Part shown: positions 25,030-25,390 of the stretch, in pieces
How the letters are laid out: each line of letters begins with the position of its first letter
Numbering within the stretch: position 1 is the first letter of the stretch
Virus record (IMG/VR): IMGVR_UViG_3300022074_000344
Span: 1-25,390 of that record
Direction: 5' to 3' (one strand)
Length of the DNA: 25,390 bases
Source: a virus
Notes under the pieces: model-generated
What the model was told of the DNA's origin: nothing
Databases searched by the model: none
Seen by the model: the letters and a program-made list of their open reading frames with translations, nothing else
Translations under genes and position numbers: made by a program

Positions 25030-25390
25030 TTAGTAGATAGTCTCGTTAATAAACTCTCCGATATTGAGATGTTCGAATGCGAATCTTTCAATAGCACTGT
25101 TTACCTTGTCGAAGTTGATCCCACCAGTGCCAATCGTATCGAACGTGAAACCTGTATCAGTATTTAGCAGTAGTCTTCGAGAGCCATCTTGATTCGGTAC
25201 ATTTGTGAACAATCCGTTTCGCTCTGCAATGGTGACCACGACTGCAAGTGTGCCACCTTTTGCCCTGACTGCTGCGAACTTAGAACCGGAGGCATTCTCG
25301 TCTGTAATGCCCACAACATCTCCGATAGCGGTTGGTCTATCTGATGATCTCTGAACGACAACTGATCCAATCGTCATACCAGTAAGAAAG
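25030..25390 (-). CDS. C-terminal fragment of an upstream structural gene
   Basis: The minus-strand frame is open from the right edge to a TAA at 25030-25032, giving about 120 visible residues ending ERFAFEHLNIGEFINETIY. An in-frame ATG at 25377 has no purine-rich site in front of it, and the frame stays open upstream, so the true start is probably outside the window. The visible part is a beta-rich segment (IGSVVVQRSSDRPTAIGDVV, TLAVVVTIAERNGLF, GFTFDTIGTGGINFDKV). T4 order would place gp7 here, but the fragment is too short for me to confirm that. It ends nine bases before the gp8 start. Confidence 0.75.
   Translation of the reverse strand, partial: FLTGMTIGSVVVQRSSDRPTAIGDVVGITDENASGSKFAAVRAKGGTLAVVVTIAERNGLFTNVPNQDGSRRLLLNTDTGFTFDTIGTGGINFDKVNSAIERFAFEHLNIGEFINETIY

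Noticed and set aside
25030-25377. A complete 115-residue gene starting at the ATG at 25377
   Set aside because: The frame remains open to the window edge and no Shine-Dalgarno precedes that ATG, so it is more likely the end of a longer gene.

Overview
The window is the late structural module of a contractile-tailed, T4-like bacteriophage (Caudoviricetes, myovirus morphology). Every gene I can support lies on the minus strand, so transcription runs from the right edge to the left edge. From upstream to downstream the order follows the T4 late region: a partial gene, gp8, a giant collar-domain protein, two unknown structural proteins, then gp13-gp14-gp15-gp16-gp17-gp18-gp19-gp20, two small prohead proteins, gp21-gp22-gp23, and a partial Gly/Pro/Asn-rich repeat protein running off the left edge. 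The style of the long proteins (a DUF4815-like N-terminus joined to a tail-collar C-terminus, an enlarged gp8, and a gp23 N-terminus that reads like those of cyanophages) suggests a marine or aquatic T4-like phage close to cyanophage/pelagiphage myoviruses rather than an enterobacterial T-even phage. The host itself cannot be read from this window.

Right part (about 14.3-25.4 kb): baseplate, fibre and neck-appendage genes. gp8 (baseplate wedge) is almost twice its T4 length. Where T4 has genes 9, 10, 11, 12 and wac between 8 and 13, this phage has one 1907-residue protein with a gp12-like collar/receptor-binding end, plus two Gly/Thr/Ser-rich proteins of 667 and 353 residues. Middle (4.3-14.3 kb): neck (gp13, gp14), tail completion (gp15), packaging motor (gp16, gp17), sheath (gp18), tube (gp19) and portal (gp20). 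Left (0.6-5 kb): prohead assembly, with two charged small proteins (one gp67-like), protease gp21, scaffold gp22 and major capsid gp23. A strong intrinsic terminator follows gp23, and beyond it starts the repeat protein.

The genes are packed very tightly. gp13 to gp17 form one chain of overlapping stop/start codons and gp20 to gp21 another, which implies translational coupling within assembly sub-pathways (neck-to-motor and portal-to-prohead core). There are no tRNAs, introns, homing endonucleases, mobile elements or CRISPR arrays. The parts least explained by known T4 biology are the repeat protein at the left edge, the 353- and 667-residue proteins, the 223-residue protein next to the portal, a 57-codon highly basic ORF in the only sizeable gap, and the extra beta-rich segments inserted in gp8, gp14 and gp18.
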